Positions 1 through 8,500 of a stretch of DNA of 64,000 nucleotides are shown here, one piece after another. Made by a program: the position numbers and the translations under genes. This DNA is from Roseiarcus sp963833955 (GTDB lineage: Bacteria; Pseudomonadota; Alphaproteobacteria; Rhizobiales; Beijerinckiaceae), in the NCBI GenBank assembly GCA_963833955.1, contig CAWHZY010000015.1, forward strand, positions 1 to 64,000. The letters run 5' to 3'. Numbering within the stretch: position 1 is the stretch's first letter; every line of letters starts with the position of its first letter. The notes under the pieces were generated by a model. It made no database searches, was not told the origin of the DNA, and was given only the letters and a program-made list of their open reading frames with translations.

Positions 1-461
1 CTTAGGGCGCCATTTCCAAGTCGCCCGCAACGGCCGGATCCTCAATCTCTAACCCCGCGTTCAGCATATTTCGCAATTCCGTCCTCACACTAACCATTTG
101 TGCCCGAGCGGCCCCAGATGGTGTGAGCTGGATCACAGCGGCTCGGAGCATCCTCGTGCAATAGGTTAGCGGTTACTTTAGACGATCCGAATCAAAAGTC
201 GACGGAAATTGAAAAGTCGACTAATTCGTGGAACTAAGTGCTTGCTTTAGTTAGTATTCGTGCTCATGAAAAGGCAATTGATACGTATATTGACCAAGAT
301 CAAAACTAAGGTAACTGGTAGATCTAGTGAGCAGTTATAGGCGGTTCGCTGGTGGAGGTCGTCTTTTCATTGCGGCGGCCTTGCCTAGACGTGCTCCCAC
401 GTTTGTTAAAATTGTTAAGACTAATGAATACTTTAGCTGAACGCACGAAAGGATTTTCGTT
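1..461. other. Intergenic, no supported gene
   Basis: No reading frame here has a convincing start, codon usage or recognisable product. The stretch at about 230-320 is AT-richer than the rest of the window, like the two genes that follow. I see no tRNA, clear terminator or repeat. Confidence 0.5.
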
Positions 462-656
462 ATGCTTCTATCACCATCAACTTTCGAGGTGGCGCTCGCA
501 GAACTCAACGCTGCGGAAGACGCTTACAAACTTAAGTTAGCTATTGTTTCTGCCATAGGCAGGGAGATACTCGCCGCCACCTTACAAGACGCAAATGCGG
601 CAATAGCAAGTGTACCGGGCGAGATACTGAACGCTCCTCCTGCCATCGCTCCTTGA
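462..656 (+). CDS. Hypothetical small protein (64 aa)
   Basis: The ATG is preceded by AAAGGA at about 8 bases, a good ribosome binding site. The product is Ala-rich and mostly helical in character, with no signal peptide and no family I recognise. It lies 100 bp upstream of a secreted protein of similar lower GC, so both may belong to one acquired segment. Support is only the RBS and the intact frame; a chance ORF is possible. Confidence 0.35.
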   Translation: MLLSPSTFEVALAELNAAEDAYKLKLAIVSAIGREILAATLQDANAAIASVPGEILNAPPAIAP

Positions 657-759
657 TTTAGGCCTAACGGGTTCCGCAAACATGGGAGTCGTTCGAGGAA
701 GCGCGGACTGATTATGCCCGCGCCGCCCCTGAGAGGCTCCGCACTCGAGGAGAGAAGGC

Positions 760-1728
760 GTGTGCAGACAACTTCGGCGGGCTGTTCGCAGAGTGATAGG
801 GGCTGCTGCCCATTTGGCGATGCTTGGCCTGATTGCCCAAGCCGGCAATGCACAGACCGCCTCCCAACCGCAACACACAATCATACGAAATCAGAGCACC
901 CCTAATACAACTGAAGGAGGCCCGGGCCCTTCGGAAGGCCCTTCGGCCAATAATAGTTGTTCCGGAGTGGATCCTATTAGGTATTCTACCAGCGAGACTG
1001 TCGGCCAGTTAAATTACCTTATCTACAATAAATGCAACGCTATCAAAGACCTGCATCTTCGGTTTGAAGTCACAAAAGAGCTGACCGCCAAACATGATAA
1101 CGTGGTCAACAATTGTAACGCCTCACAAGTGACCAGAAAACTGAACACTACGGATGGGATCTATATTCAATTCAATGCCTTTTCCAAAGATGCGCCCAAA
1201 GCGATGATTCAGTATATTTTTGCTGTAGTCGGAACGAAGATTACACCCCATATTCAGTATTCCGGCGGGACACCTGACAATATTGACCACGATTGGCAGC
1301 AGGATTATGACAATTCGTATGGATTAACCCTCGCTAAAGCCAACAGCCTAGCCAAAGGATTCGTCCTTTATGTTGATCTGAATACCGACGACAACGGTTA
1401 CGTCACTGGCGCAACTTTTACCGTTGAGGAGCCCAGCGGGAAGAAACATGTACAGACGGCTCCTAAGGCGGGTCTGTTTCCGGTTCGCGTCTCGGAATCC
1501 CAAACCAATATTGTCAGCACCAATGGAAACTATGTCGATTTTGCGAAGGATGGCGCAGGAACGCTTTCCTACTCCTCAAAGGGCACGTTGCTCGTTGAAG
1601 GCGGTGATTACGAACACTGTGCTGCTGCATTAGGAGATTATAGTGGCGGAACTTGTGAAACATCGAACGCCAGCTATGGCAAATTAAGCGGCTGCGGTCC
1701 ACTTACACAATCGATTACGGTCAAGTAG
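760..1728 (+). CDS. Putative secreted protein of unknown function
   Basis: This is a 322-residue protein starting at GTG (another GTG lies near 793). An Arg-rich N-terminus is followed by a hydrophobic stretch (AAAHLAMLGLIAQAGNAQ) that looks like a Sec signal peptide with cleavage after AQA/NAQ. The mature part has several cysteines (in SGVD/NKCNAI/NNCNAS contexts and a C-terminal group CETS...SGCG) compatible with periplasmic or extracellular disulfides. An aspartate-rich segment (DLNTDDNGY) in the middle could bind metal, but that is inference. Codon use and GC are clearly lower than in the following genes, which suggests transfer. I do not recognise a family. Confidence 0.55.
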   Translation: MCRQLRRAVRRVIGAAAHLAMLGLIAQAGNAQTASQPQHTIIRNQSTPNTTEGGPGPSEGPSANNSCSGVDPIRYSTSETVGQLNYLIYNKCNAIKDLHLRFEVTKELTAKHDNVVNNCNASQVTRKLNTTDGIYIQFNAFSKDAPKAMIQYIFAVVGTKITPHIQYSGGTPDNIDHDWQQDYDNSYGLTLAKANSLAKGFVLYVDLNTDDNGYVTGATFTVEEPSGKKHVQTAPKAGLFPVRVSESQTNIVSTNGNYVDFAKDGAGTLSYSSKGTLLVEGGDYEHCAAALGDYSGGTCETSNASYGKLSGCGPLTQSITVK

Positions 1729-1872
1729 TCAACTTTTTGGATTGAGTATTGCGCGGCCCGGTTGCTCTGAAACCCTCACCGCCTTACAGCGCCGCACCCG
1801 TCGCGCAAACCGCTTGCGGCCCTCAGGCCGGTGAGGAAATGCGCTACTTGATAATGTTATTGAATAACGAAA

Positions 1873-1902
1873 GGGCTGTGCTTCAAGCACATTGCGCAGC
1901 CC
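1873..1902 (-). terminator. Rho-independent terminator of the MaoC/SDR operon
   Basis: A 9-bp stem (GGGCTGTGC pairing with GCGCAGCCC, one G-U) with a 12-base loop is followed on the minus strand by TTTCGTTATT. It sits just past the stop of the minus-strand MaoC gene. Confidence 0.6.
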
Positions 1903-1908
1903 GGTGTT

Positions 1909-2388
1909 TCAAATCGCCGCCATCACCTGCATCGTCAGCCAGGTCGCGACAAGCGCAGGTTTCTCCGCCCCTTCGATTTCGACGCTGACGTCATAAGTCA
2001 ATTGCCATTCGCGCGCCGAGCGCGGCGTGACCGCGCGCAGCGTGAAATGCCCGCGCACCCGGCTTCCCGAGGGAACAGGTCGAACGAAGCGCACGCGGTC
2101 GAAGCCGTAATTCACGCCGTGGGCAGCGCCCTCAATTCTGGGCAGCGCGCTATAGGCCATGGCCGAGAGCAGCGAGAGGGTGAGGAAGCCATGGGCCACG
2201 GTTCCCCCAAATGCGGTTTCGGCCGCCCGCTTAGGGTCCACGTGGATGAATTGCTCGTCCTCGGTGACCTTGGCGAAGGCGTCGATCCGCGCCTGATCGA
2301 CTGTGAGCCACCGGGAGACGAAATCGCGCCCGACCATGCCGGCGAGTTCGGCGGCGGGAACCCGCTTGACGTCCGCCCAATCGCTCAT
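1909..2388 (-). CDS. MaoC family (R)-specific enoyl-CoA hydratase-like protein
   Basis: The 159-residue protein has the hot-dog fold signature of MaoC/PhaJ hydratases: an N-terminal DQARIDAFAKVTEDEQFIH segment, then the catalytic-type D-x-H (HVDPKRA) and GGTVAHGFLTLSL. Members hydrate trans-2-enoyl-CoA to (R)-3-hydroxyacyl-CoA in beta-oxidation or polyhydroxyalkanoate supply. Its ATG overlaps the stop of the upstream SDR gene (ATGA), so the two are probably translationally coupled. The substrate cannot be read from sequence. Confidence 0.85.
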   Translation of the reverse strand: MSDWADVKRVPAAELAGMVGRDFVSRWLTVDQARIDAFAKVTEDEQFIHVDPKRAAETAFGGTVAHGFLTLSLLSAMAYSALPRIEGAAHGVNYGFDRVRFVRPVPSGSRVRGHFTLRAVTPRSAREWQLTYDVSVEIEGAEKPALVATWLTMQVMAAI

Positions 2389-3197
2389 GCGAGATCTCCG
2401 AACATCGCGGGCGGCGCCGTGACTCCGACCCCGCCGTCCACGGGCAGGATCGCTCCCGTCGTGTAGGCGCCGCCGCGTCCCGCGAGGAAGAGAAGCGGTC
2501 CGGCAATGTCTTCCGGCCGTCCGACGCGACCCATCGGCACAGCTTTGGCGCTGCGCGCCTGTCCCGCCTCGTCGCCAATGGCAAATTTCGTCATGTTGGT
2601 CGGAAACGGCCCGGGCGCGAACGCGTTCACGGTCACTTGGCTTTCCGCCAGCTCCGCCGCAAGGATGCGGGTCAGGTGATGCACCGCGGCTTTCGAGGCG
2701 GAATAGGCCCATGCGGTTTCCGACTGCGTGACATAGCCCATGACCGAACCCATGTTGACGACGGTCGAAGGCCAGTCGCGCGTCGCCGACGCGATCAGCA
2801 TCGGGGCGAGATCGCGCGTCAGCGTGAAAAGCCCGGTCACGTTGACGCTGAGCACGCGGTCCCACGCCTTCCAGGGGAAGGTTTCGAACGGTTCGCCCCA
2901 GTTCGTCCCGGCGTTGTTGACCAGGATATGCAGCGCGTCGGTGCGCTTGCGGGTCTCCGCGGCCAGAGCGGCCACGCCGGCCTCGGTGGCGACCGTGCCG
3001 CCGAAGCCCTCGCAGGGCCCGAGCGACGAAAGCTCCTGCGCCGCCTTTTCGCAAGCCTCCGCCTTGCGCGAGGCGATCAGCACCCGCGCGCCGGCGCCGA
3101 GCAGCGCCTCGGCGCAGATCCGGCCAAGACCGGTCGCCCCGCCGGTCACCAGCGCCGTGCGGCCCCGAACGGAAAAAAGCTCGTTTGCTGCGATCAT
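2385..3197 (-). CDS. SDR family oxidoreductase
   Basis: A 270-residue classical short-chain dehydrogenase/reductase. Visible are the nucleotide-binding TGGATGLG near residues 18-25, NNAGTNW, the catalytic serine region (NMGSVMG), the YSASK active-site Tyr/Lys and the C-terminal LPVDGG. It probably reduces or oxidises a 3-hydroxyacyl-type substrate with NAD(P). The chosen ATG has GGGGA just upstream. It is followed by the overlapping MaoC hydratase, so the pair looks like a two-step module in acyl-CoA metabolism. It is divergent from the FMN reductase gene and shares a 113-bp promoter region with it. Confidence 0.88.
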   Translation of the reverse strand: MIAANELFSVRGRTALVTGGATGLGRICAEALLGAGARVLIASRKAEACEKAAQELSSLGPCEGFGGTVATEAGVAALAAETRKRTDALHILVNNAGTNWGEPFETFPWKAWDRVLSVNVTGLFTLTRDLAPMLIASATRDWPSTVVNMGSVMGYVTQSETAWAYSASKAAVHHLTRILAAELAESQVTVNAFAPGPFPTNMTKFAIGDEAGQARSAKAVPMGRVGRPEDIAGPLLFLAGRGGAYTTGAILPVDGGVGVTAPPAMFGDLA

Positions 3198-3310
3198 GGG
3201 GTCCCCGCGCCAGTCGCGATTTGCTAAGGGACAATAGCAATTCCGTGACAAACGCCAAACCTTTTGCTGCGAATTGCCGCGAGGCCGTTTTGGTTTGAGG
3301 GGAACGAGCA

Positions 3311-3871
3311 ATGGCTCAAGAAAAGCCGCTTCACTTTGTCGTCATGCTCGGCAGCCTGCGAAAAGGCTCGTTCAACGCGGCGATCGTGCGCGCCTTGTCG
3401 GCGCTTGCGCCGGAAGGGGTGATGATCGAGCCGCTCCCGTCGGTTGGCGACTTTCCCCTCTATAACCACGATGTTCAGCTCAGCGGCTTCCCCCCGATCG
3501 TCACCGCCACCGCGGAGGCGATCCGCAAGGCGGATGGGATCATCGTCGTCACGCCCGAATACAACCATTCCATTCCGGGCGTATTGAAAAACGCCATCGA
3601 CTGGATCTCACGCTTGCCCGATCAGCCCTTCGCTGGGAAGCCGGTCGCGCTGGAGACAAGTTCGCCAAGCCTGTTCGGGGGCTTGAGAGCGCAACTGCAT
3701 CTGCGCCATATGTTCGTCTATCTCGACGGGCGCGTGCTCAATAAGCCGGAGGTTATCATCCCCCAGGTCAACACGAAAATCGACGCCGCGACCGGCGAAT
3801 TGACCGATTCCGCGACGCGCGGCTTTATCGCCGACCAGCTCAAGGCCTTCGCCGATTTCGTGCGCGGTTGA
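3311..3871 (+). CDS. NADPH-dependent FMN reductase (ChrR/azoreductase-like)
   Basis: A 186-residue flavodoxin-fold reductase. The FMN phosphate loop is GSLRKGSFN near residues 14-22, and PEYNHSIPGVLKNAIDW is the family hallmark that contacts the isoalloxazine. Members reduce quinones, chromate or azo dyes using NAD(P)H, in the cytoplasm. The length is typical. It is probably expressed from the region shared with the divergent SDR gene, and a nitrilase-family gene follows 51 bp downstream on the same strand. Confidence 0.88.
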   Translation: MAQEKPLHFVVMLGSLRKGSFNAAIVRALSALAPEGVMIEPLPSVGDFPLYNHDVQLSGFPPIVTATAEAIRKADGIIVVTPEYNHSIPGVLKNAIDWISRLPDQPFAGKPVALETSSPSLFGGLRAQLHLRHMFVYLDGRVLNKPEVIIPQVNTKIDAATGELTDSATRGFIADQLKAFADFVRG

Positions 3872-3922
3872 CGGGCAATTGCGCGCCAACCACATTGCTG
3901 AACATCCCCGGAGCGCGCCGCC

Positions 3923-4750
3923 ATGAAAGTCTCGCTCATCCAAATGAACTCGATCAGCGACAAGAGCGCCAACATCGCCGCGGCCGAGGCGCTGATCGAG
4001 CGCGCCGTCTCAGAGGAGAGCCCGGACTGGGTGCTCTTGCCGGAACAGTTCGACTGGGCCGGCGGCTCGCGCGCCGAGAAGCTCGCCGCCGCCGAGCGCC
4101 TGCCGGGCGGCCCGGCCTATGATATGGCGCGCGGCCAGGCGATCAAGCACCGCATCTTCGTCCACGCCGGCTCGATCATGGAAAAGATCGACGGCGAGGA
4201 CCGCTATCACAACACGACAGTCGTCTTTGATCGCGAGGGCGAGGAGATCGCCCGCTACCGCAAGATCCATTTGTTCGACGTGATGACGCCCGACGGAACG
4301 GCATATAAGGAAAGCGCGACGGTCAAGCCGGGCGACCAGGTGGTCACTTACGATTGCGAAGGCGTCACCGTCGGCTGCTCGATCTGCTACGACCTTCGCT
4401 TTCCCGACCTCTTCCAGGCGCTCATGGAAAAAGGCGCGGAGATGATCGCGATGCCGGCCGCCTTCACCATGCAGACCGGCAAGGACCATTGGGAGGTGCT
4501 TCTGCGGGCCCGCGCGATCGAGACCGAGACATACGTGTGCGCCAGCGCCCAGACCGGTTCGTTCACGGTCGGCAACGAGCAGCGGATGACTTACGGCCAT
4601 TCCCTGGTCGCCGACCCGTGGGGCCATGTGATCGCAAAAGCCTCGGAAGGCGTTGGAATCGTCTCGGCCCGGATCGACCCGGCACGGGTCAAGAAGGTGC
4701 GCGGGATGATCCCGGTCGCGGATCACAGGCGGCGCCTGTCGGAGGCGTGA
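3923..4750 (+). CDS. Carbon-nitrogen hydrolase (nitrilase superfamily, Nit1/deaminated-glutathione amidase-like)
   Basis: A 275-residue protein with the complete nitrilase-superfamily triad: Glu in LLPEQFDW (about residue 40), Lys in YRKIHLFD (about 112) and Cys in CSICYDLRFPDLFQ (about 152). The RKIHLFD and CYDLRFP contexts resemble the NIT1/NIT2 omega-amidase and deaminated-glutathione amidase branch, which cleaves amides rather than nitriles. Family and fold are clear; the exact substrate is inferred. It has about 50 bp spacing to the FMN reductase upstream and may be co-transcribed with it. Confidence 0.85.
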   Translation: MKVSLIQMNSISDKSANIAAAEALIERAVSEESPDWVLLPEQFDWAGGSRAEKLAAAERLPGGPAYDMARGQAIKHRIFVHAGSIMEKIDGEDRYHNTTVVFDREGEEIARYRKIHLFDVMTPDGTAYKESATVKPGDQVVTYDCEGVTVGCSICYDLRFPDLFQALMEKGAEMIAMPAAFTMQTGKDHWEVLLRARAIETETYVCASAQTGSFTVGNEQRMTYGHSLVADPWGHVIAKASEGVGIVSARIDPARVKKVRGMIPVADHRRRLSEA

Positions 4751-4771
4751 GGTCGCGTCCTCTCCGTTTTT
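4740..4771 (+). terminator. Possible terminator after the C-N hydrolase
   Basis: A bulged hairpin (CGGA + GAGG pairing with CCTC + TCCG, five-base bulge) ends in TTTTT immediately after the stop codon of the nitrilase-family gene. The stem is short, so this is tentative. Confidence 0.35.
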
Positions 4772-4777
4772 AGCCCT

Positions 4778-5821
4778 TCAGTCGTCGTTCGCCGGAGTCC
4801 GCCAGTTTTCCGCGGTTATCCGCGCGATGGCGTCGTTGTAGGCGTCCGCCTGGAAACGCTCCGTCTCCTCGCCGTTGGCGGCTGCGACGAACATTTCGGT
4901 CAGGACCGAACCCAGGGCATGAATGGCTTCGTGCCGAGTAAGGCCTTCCGCCATGAGTCGTTCCAACGCTCGCGGCGCTGCCGTTTCATCGCCCATCGCG
5001 ATCTGAGTCTCGATCACGACATGGACGAGGGCGTGAATGTCCGGATTGGCCACCAAGACGGCGTGGCGCTGGTGGTACTCCTTCGCCTGGTGCAGGCGCT
5101 CCGCCTCGTCGAGCGCGAGCCAATGCGCTGGGTCGGGGCCGACATCGGGATCATAGCCGGTTCCGTCGTCCTCCAGCTCGTTTAGCGTGTCAAAGGCCTC
5201 TTCCGGTATGCCGAAGCCGAAACCGTCGTCGCCGAGCCGTCGTCGCAGACGGTCGATTCGCCGCCGGATCTGGGTCGGAGATTCGGTCGGCCCGGGAACG
5301 TAAAACGGCCGGCCTTCGTAACCGAACTGGAACTCGGTGTCGCAGGCGTCCGCCACGACGTCGCCGAACAGCAGCTCCACCGAAGCATAGTCAGGGTGAG
5401 GCGGCAGTCCGAGCGCGTGCGCGTAGGCGGAGGCGTCGCGCAGGAGCTTGCGCGCATAGGGCGGATCGACCGGGGTAAGGGGAGCCGCGGCTCCGGCCTC
5501 GTCGAGCATCTCCTCCAGCTCGTCTTCATCCAATTCCTGAAACATCACGTCCTTGACGCCGAGACAATAGGCGTCCACCAGAAAGCCGGCCAAAGCGAGG
5601 TCGCGCGGGCCGATTTTGCGGCTCAGGAACACCGTTCCCAGGCCAGATTCGAGTACGCTCTCCTGCATGAGGCAGGCGTGCAGGGGGGCGGCCGCGGCCC
5701 GACGGATCTCACGCGCCAGTCCGCCCCCGGCGCCCTTGTCCTCGAGCCGATGGCGCTGTTCCAGGATTTTCTTTCTCTTTGTAGCCTTCGCATGTTTGCG
5801 CTGAGCGTTTATCGAGGACAC
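4778..5821 (-). CDS. Conserved hypothetical protein with DUF1841-like C-terminus
   Basis: The GTG start at 5821 is supported by AAGGGG seven bases upstream, giving 347 residues; the frame is open further upstream but without a better signal. The N-terminus is very basic (QRKHAKATKRKK). A central acidic segment (ELDEDELEEML) follows. The C-terminal 90 residues (ANPDIHALVHVVIETQIAMGDE..., then RHEAIHALGSVLTEM) resemble DUF1841 proteins, which have no established function. There is no signal peptide or membrane segment. It is convergent with the nitrilase-family gene. Confidence 0.6.
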   Translation of the reverse strand: MSSINAQRKHAKATKRKKILEQRHRLEDKGAGGGLAREIRRAAAAPLHACLMQESVLESGLGTVFLSRKIGPRDLALAGFLVDAYCLGVKDVMFQELDEDELEEMLDEAGAAAPLTPVDPPYARKLLRDASAYAHALGLPPHPDYASVELLFGDVVADACDTEFQFGYEGRPFYVPGPTESPTQIRRRIDRLRRRLGDDGFGFGIPEEAFDTLNELEDDGTGYDPDVGPDPAHWLALDEAERLHQAKEYHQRHAVLVANPDIHALVHVVIETQIAMGDETAAPRALERLMAEGLTRHEAIHALGSVLTEMFVAAANGEETERFQADAYNDAIARITAENWRTPANDD

Positions 5822-6330
5822 GGGGCGACCCCTTGTGGACAGAGAGGCAATCCTTGGCCTTCCGCGGCAGGATAGTGCTTCCCCTGAGGGATAAGCGATC
5901 GCGAATCGCGGTCGGCGCGGACCAAGTATAAAGCGCGCCGCGCGGCCGAGCCAGGTGCAGCTCCGACATTGCGGCGCGGCGAAGAAAGATGTCCTCAGCG
6001 GAATTTTCCGGTCGGTCAGGCGCAACCGACGACGGGCGATTTCTCCTTTCGATCGCCGACCGCGGATCTCGCGCTGCGGCCTGTGGCGCACGCGCCCCGA
6101 CGTCGTTGTGACGGCCCGCAGGGCCGCAAAATTGAACGTCCGGGCGCGATAATTGTGTTTGGCCGCGAGTTGGGCGCGCGAGCTAATGCAAGCGCTTCAG
6201 GGGACTGCGCCGCAGGCGCTTTCACGTCCTATGCAGGGCGCGGATTAATGTGAGCCCAATCCCGGGAAAGCCTGCCATGCTTTCCCGACGATATCAGGCG
6301 GCCGTCGCCGCTCCGCTGGTCACGCTCGAA
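5822..6330. other. Intergenic region, nothing recognised
   Basis: About 510 bp of GC-rich sequence. Short frames exist on both strands but have no convincing start, RBS or recognisable product. It probably contains the promoter of the minus-strand gene ending at 4778. Confidence 0.4.
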
Positions 6331-6543
6331 TCAGTGACGACCGACCGAGAAAGCCGCCATGGCGAGGGGCCCGAGCGTCATCACGGCTGCGGCGATTCCG
6401 GCGATCATGTCGAGGCTCGAGAATATGGGGCCGGTTGTCGTCATCGCCATCCGGGGCGCCACCGCCAGGGGTTCCCTATAGGTGGGGGAGCCGGCCAGTC
6501 GTTCTGTCGAGGCAGGGGACACGGTTCGATTGAAGTCTGTCAT
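6331..6543 (-). CDS. Small single-span membrane protein, hypothetical (70 aa)
   Basis: The ATG at 6543 is preceded by AAGGA nine bases upstream. The N-terminal half is polar (TDFNRTVSPAS, then PREPLAV-type residues), and residues about 43-66 form one hydrophobic, Ala/Gly/Met-rich segment (MIAGIAAAVMTLGPLAMAAF), so a single transmembrane helix is likely. No family recognised. It is divergent from the corrinoid operon and shares its 215-bp upstream region. Confidence 0.5.
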   Translation of the reverse strand: MTDFNRTVSPASTERLAGSPTYREPLAVAPRMAMTTTGPIFSSLDMIAGIAAAVMTLGPLAMAAFSVGRH

Positions 6544-6758
6544 GATTTTAATCCTTAAGCAGATCCGGAGTTGCTGAACCAACCGGCCTCCGAGGATTTT
6601 GTTCCTGGAGATCGGGCTGTCCGCCGATTTGCCGGAACGTTCCAAGGCAAAACGCAAAAAAATGGGTAGACGATTGATTATTATGCTTTTAGGCGCGACT
6701 GGCGCGGTCCATGACTGGCGCACCACCACGCCAAAACTGAAATTGTCGGACCCTGTTC

Positions 6759-7475
6759 ATGGCCGAAGACGAACTCGACCTCAAAACCCTCGCCGACGAC
6801 GAGCTCGTCGCGCAGATGCACGACGATCTCTACGACGGCCTCAAAGAGGAGATCGAGGAGGGGGTCCGAATTCTGCTCGATCGCGGCTGGGCGCCCTATG
6901 AGGTTTTGACCAAGGCCCTGGTCGAGGGCATGCGGATCGTCGGCATCGACTTTCGCGACGGCATTCTGTTCGTGCCGGAAGTGCTGATGTCGGCCAATGC
7001 GATGAAGGCCGGCATGGCGATCCTGCGCCCGCTTCTCGCGGCGACCGGCGCGCCGAAAATGGGCAAGATGGTGATCGGCACCGTCAAGGGCGACATCCAC
7101 GACATCGGCAAGAACCTCGTCTGCATGATGATGGAAGGCGCGGGCTTCGAAGTGTTCGACCTCGGCGTCAACAACGGCGTCGACAGATATCTCGAGGCGA
7201 TCGAGAAGCATCAGCCCGAGATCGTCGGCATGTCGGCGCTTTTGACCACGACGATGCCCTACATGAAAGTCATCATCGACACGCTGAAGGAGAAGGGCAT
7301 CCGCAACGACCACATCGTGCTGGTCGGCGGCGCGCCGCTCAATGAAAGCTTCGCCGAGGCGATCGGCGCCGACGCCTATTGCCGCGACGCGGCAGTCACG
7401 GTCGAAACCGCGAGGGCGCTGCTGGCCCGCCGGCAGGGGACCCTGGAGGCGCACGAGAACGCGCCAGTCACGTGA
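6759..7475 (+). CDS. Corrinoid protein of a methyltransferase system (MtbC/MttC family)
   Basis: A 238-residue two-domain cobalamin carrier. Residues 1-95 are the helical cap (B12-binding domain 1), and the Rossmann-like domain 2 carries the cobalt-ligating His114 in GDIHDIGKNLV, then SALLTTTMPYM and the LVGGAPLN loop. Such proteins accept a methyl group on Co(I) from a substrate-specific methyltransferase and pass it to tetrahydrofolate or another thiol via a second enzyme. Its TGA overlaps the GTG of the DUF1638 gene. It heads a four-gene unit with a Fe-S/ASKHA reactivase but no substrate methyltransferase here. Confidence 0.93.
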   Translation: MAEDELDLKTLADDELVAQMHDDLYDGLKEEIEEGVRILLDRGWAPYEVLTKALVEGMRIVGIDFRDGILFVPEVLMSANAMKAGMAILRPLLAATGAPKMGKMVIGTVKGDIHDIGKNLVCMMMEGAGFEVFDLGVNNGVDRYLEAIEKHQPEIVGMSALLTTTMPYMKVIIDTLKEKGIRNDHIVLVGGAPLNESFAEAIGADAYCRDAAVTVETARALLARRQGTLEAHENAPVT

Positions 7476-8173
7476 GCGAGACGAAACCAAAGCCTGTTGA
7501 GATTCTGGCCGCGACCGGAGAGCGCCCCGACGAACTTTTCGCCGAAGCAAGCTACCAGCGCCGACGCGAGAGCGCGCGCAGGATTTTGGTCATCGCCTGC
7601 GGCGCCCTGGCGCGCGAAGTGCTGGCGCTTAGGCTCGACGCCATCGATGTCGCCTGCCTGCCGGCGCAGCTTCACAATTTCCCCAAGAAAATCCCGGAGG
7701 CGATGCGAGCCAAGATCCGCGCCAATCGCTCGTCTTATGACGAGATCCTCTGCCTCTACGGCGATTGCGGAACCGGCGGCGAGCTCGATCGCGTGCTCGC
7801 GGAAGAGCGGGTGAGCCGGATCGAGGGCGCGCATTGCTACGAATTCTATGCCGGGGGAGAGGCGTTCTCGGCGCTCGCCGAAGAAGAGCCGGGCACGTTC
7901 TACCTCACCGATTTTCTCGCCCGCCATTTCGAGGCGCTCGTCATTCGGGGCCTCGGGCTCGACCGCTTTCCCGAGCTGCGCGACGATTACTTCGGCAATT
8001 ACCGCCGAGTGGTGCATCTGGCGCAGTTCGACGATCCCGATCTCGAGACGAAGGCCAGGGCGGCGGCCGAAAGGCTCGGCCTCGCCTATGAGCGCCGCTT
8101 CACCGGCCTCGACGGGATCCGCGCATTTCTAGAGGGCGCGACGCACAAGAAGGACGCGCCGTGGCCAGCCTGA
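7472..8173 (+). CDS. DUF1638 domain protein
   Basis: A 233-residue protein with the DUF1638 pattern: ILVIACGALAREV near residue 35, LPAQLHNFPKKIP, LCLYGDCGTGGELD and GAHCYEFYAG. The conserved Cys/His residues in these motifs are those typical of the family. The function is not established; genes of this family habitually sit with methylotrophic corrinoid proteins, so a role in corrinoid handling or methyl transfer is inferred from context. GTG is chosen as start because it overlaps the corrinoid gene's stop (GTGA), a strong sign of translational coupling. Confidence 0.82.
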   Translation: MSETKPKPVEILAATGERPDELFAEASYQRRRESARRILVIACGALAREVLALRLDAIDVACLPAQLHNFPKKIPEAMRAKIRANRSSYDEILCLYGDCGTGGELDRVLAEERVSRIEGAHCYEFYAGGEAFSALAEEEPGTFYLTDFLARHFEALVIRGLGLDRFPELRDDYFGNYRRVVHLAQFDDPDLETKARAAAERLGLAYERRFTGLDGIRAFLEGATHKKDAPWPA

Positions 8174-8466
8174 CCGTGCTTTACTGGCGTGACATTCCAA
8201 GTCAGGTCATCGTGAAAGCCGGACGTGCGGCCGCCAAGCGCCAATTGTCGGAGCGTTTCATTCGCGCCATCGACGCGGCGGCGATGCATGCCGGCGCGAA
8301 GAGCGACGACGCCTATCTTAGCCAGTGGCGGCGGGGCGAGCCCGTGCCTTGCGGCGACGACCTGGAAGCGGAAGCTGCGGCTGCGGCCGAACGACTGGAA
8401 AAAGAATACGATACGCATCGCCTGGCTGTGCTTGCGAAGCATGACGGCCGCGAGAACCCGGGGTGA
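8161..8466 (+). CDS. 'Virulence factor' family small protein
   Basis: A 101-residue protein starting at GTG inside the last 13 bp of the DUF1638 gene. The N-terminal LTVLYWRDIPSQVI is the recognisable signature of the small family named 'virulence factor' in databases (a misleading name), and the C-terminal part is an Ala/Glu-rich helix. In other Alphaproteobacteria it accompanies DUF1638 and corrinoid-protein genes, so it is best viewed as a component of the corrinoid methyl-transfer system. No signal peptide or membrane segment is seen. Confidence 0.75.
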   Translation: MASLTVLYWRDIPSQVIVKAGRAAAKRQLSERFIRAIDAAAMHAGAKSDDAYLSQWRRGEPVPCGDDLEAEAAAAAERLEKEYDTHRLAVLAKHDGRENPG

Positions 8467-8500
8467 CGCGCGGCTAAATGACTTCATACCGGTTGATCGC

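Noticed and set aside
1749..1988. Small plus-strand frame after the secreted protein
   Set aside because: It runs into the terminator and the 3' end of the MaoC gene, has no RBS and low-complexity product.
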